This document shows, one piece after another, positions 63,152 through 64,000 of a stretch of 64,000 nt of DNA. Within the stretch, counting starts at the first letter, position 1; each line of letters opens with the position of its first letter. A program made the translations under genes and the position numbers. Below the pieces are notes generated by a model. The model was not told the origin of the DNA. It made no database searches and saw only the letters and a program-made list of their open reading frames with translations. Origin of the DNA: Amycolatopsis sp. CA-230715 (GTDB lineage: Bacteria > Actinomycetota > Actinomycetes > Mycobacteriales > Pseudonocardiaceae). The DNA lies in contig NZ_CP059997.1 in NCBI RefSeq assembly GCF_018736145.1, positions 10,229,501-10,293,500 of the forward strand. The letters are read 5' to 3'.

Positions 63152-63697
63152 TCAACCTCCGAACGTGTGGCGGGTCAGCGCCGCGGTGAGGGCGAGGGGG
63201 CCGTGGCCGATCCCGGTGCGCCGGTGGGCGAAGCGGTGGGCGGCGAGCTCGTCGGCCCCGGTGACGTGCCCGCGGATCCGCCACGGGCCGAGCCGGAACG
63301 CGGTGTGGCCGAGGCGCCTGGCGAGTTCGCGGCCCTCGCCGCGGTGCATCCGGTGGTGCGCGACCTCGTGTGCGACGGCCGCGGCGCGCAGCTCCCCCGC
63401 CGTGACACTCACGCCCGCGCGCATCAGGACCTTCACCGCACGGGAGATGCCGTCGGGGCGGACGAGGATCGTCCGCACGCGGGTGTCGTACTCGGCGAGG
63501 ACAAGAACGTCGTCGCGCGCTCCGCCGAGCACCTCGGCGATTTCGGGCGCGGGCAAGGGATCCGGCGTCGCGGCGAGTTCGTCGCCGAAGGCCAGCGCGA
63601 TCCGTGCCCACGCGCGCAACCGTTCCTCGGCACGGTTCTCGTGCGTCGGCGCGGCGCGCAGCAGATCGACGGCGAGGTCCTCGTCGGTGGTGGTCAT
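63152..63697 (-). CDS. Small protein with HExxH zinc-peptidase motif, function unknown
   Basis: This 181-residue protein has HEVAHH at about residues 108-113 within AAVAHEVAHHRMHRGEGRE, the zinc-metallopeptidase HExxH signature followed by further histidines and a later GADELAAHRFAHRR that could give a third ligand. No signal peptide or membrane segment is seen. ATG 63697 overlaps the stop of the upstream gene (ATGA), and the transporter begins two bases after its own stop. I do not recognise a named family; proteolytic activity is not certain. Confidence 0.6.
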   Translation of the reverse strand: MTTTDEDLAVDLLRAAPTHENRAEERLRAWARIALAFGDELAATPDPLPAPEIAEVLGGARDDVLVLAEYDTRVRTILVRPDGISRAVKVLMRAGVSVTAGELRAAAVAHEVAHHRMHRGEGRELARRLGHTAFRLGPWRIRGHVTGADELAAHRFAHRRTGIGHGPLALTAALTRHTFGG

Positions 63698-64000
63698 CGG
63701 GCCTCCAGGATCGCCACGACGGGTTCGTCCGCGGGCCGGGTTCCGGTTTCGGTCCTGATCAGTGCGAGCAGCTGGCCGGTGTCGAGCACGCCGGACAGGT
63801 CGGCGATCTTCGGTCCCACCAGCAACCGGACGGCGGGTGCTCTGGAGCCGCCGTCGCCGAAGCTCGTGCGTTCGTCGACGGACGCGGTCAGCTCCGCCGC
63901 CGCGGTGCCCGCGGTGACGCTGCGGACCACCGCGTCCGGGCTGTGCACCCGGATCACCCCGTCCTCGTCGATCACCCGCAGCCGCAGCCTCGGCGGTTTC
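63694..64000 (-). CDS. Unknown protein (partial, start outside window)
   Basis: The frame is open to the right edge. A GTG at 63975 is an internal candidate start, but codons upstream (KPPRLRLR) continue without a stop, so the true start is probably outside. The visible 101 residues contain HSPDAVVRSVTAGTAAAEL and VGPKIADLSGVLDTGQLLAL and end ADEPVVAILEAR. I do not recognise the family. The stop overlaps the start of the HExxH gene, so it heads or joins the leftward transporter operon. Confidence 0.5.
   Translation of the reverse strand, partial: KPPRLRLRVIDEDGVIRVHSPDAVVRSVTAGTAAAELTASVDERTSFGDGGSRAPAVRLLVGPKIADLSGVLDTGQLLALIRTETGTRPADEPVVAILEAR

Overview
The window is high-GC actinobacterial DNA with frequent GTG and TTG starts and few intergenic gaps. 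It looks like a member of the Pseudonocardiaceae (Amycolatopsis-like), judged from codon use and gene content rather than from any marker gene. It holds a nearly whole nonribosomal peptide cluster (about 0.6-50.2 kb), an adjoining four-gene YcaO/TfuA peptide (RiPP-type) locus (51.3-54.9 kb), and a set of regulatory, catabolic and transport genes (55.2-64 kb).

The NRPS cluster runs leftward. Transcription unit 1 is mbtH, an MppO/VioC-type Fe(II)/2-oxoglutarate oxygenase, a tryptophan halogenase, a CPA2 antiporter and a flavin reductase. Unit 2 is mppP-mppQ-mppR, the three-enzyme route from arginine to enduracididine known from mannopeptimycin. Unit 3 is an aminotransferase, two MppJ-type alpha-keto-acid C-methyltransferases, four NRPS genes, a stand-alone penicillin-binding-protein-type thioesterase and an MFS exporter, with gaps of a few bases or overlaps. 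The NRPS genes carry ten A domains: NRPS-1 A-T-C-A-T; NRPS-2 (half C)-A-T-C-A-T; NRPS-3 C-A-T-E-C-A-T-C-A-T-E; NRPS-4 the same layout as NRPS-3. No TE domain is present; both large enzymes end in epimerisation domains, which fits release by the PBP-type thioesterase. Pocket residues read by eye give Thr, Ser and a basic code in NRPS-3, and Asn and two copies of the same basic code in NRPS-4. I take the basic code to be enduracididine. NRPS-1 and NRPS-2 codes are not recognised; chloro-tryptophan and beta-methyl-aromatic residues are expected there.

The architecture suggests something unusual. NRPS-1 and NRPS-2 are both initiators (NRPS-2 has lost the catalytic half of its C domain), and NRPS-3 and NRPS-4 both begin with an almost identical LCL-type C domain and end with an almost identical E domain. 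A strictly collinear decapeptide would need two junctions that the domains do not support. Two parallel, perhaps combinatorial, 2+3 assembly lines sharing one thioesterase fit better. Long near-identical repeats and small divergent islands inside A domains show recent duplication and subdomain exchange.

To the right, a SAM methyltransferase, a 44-residue candidate precursor peptide, a YcaO and an extended TfuA form a compact probable thioamide-RiPP locus, with hairpins on both sides of the precursor gene and a divergent LysR regulator. Beyond a deletion scar (AhpD-like and ECF sigma remnants) lie a flavin monooxygenase facing a RidA-DUF1028-M20 amidohydrolase-MHS transporter operon, and a leftward transporter with two small unknown genes that runs off the window. 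No intergenic gap exceeds 300 bases. I saw no tRNA, rRNA, CRISPR array or insertion sequence.
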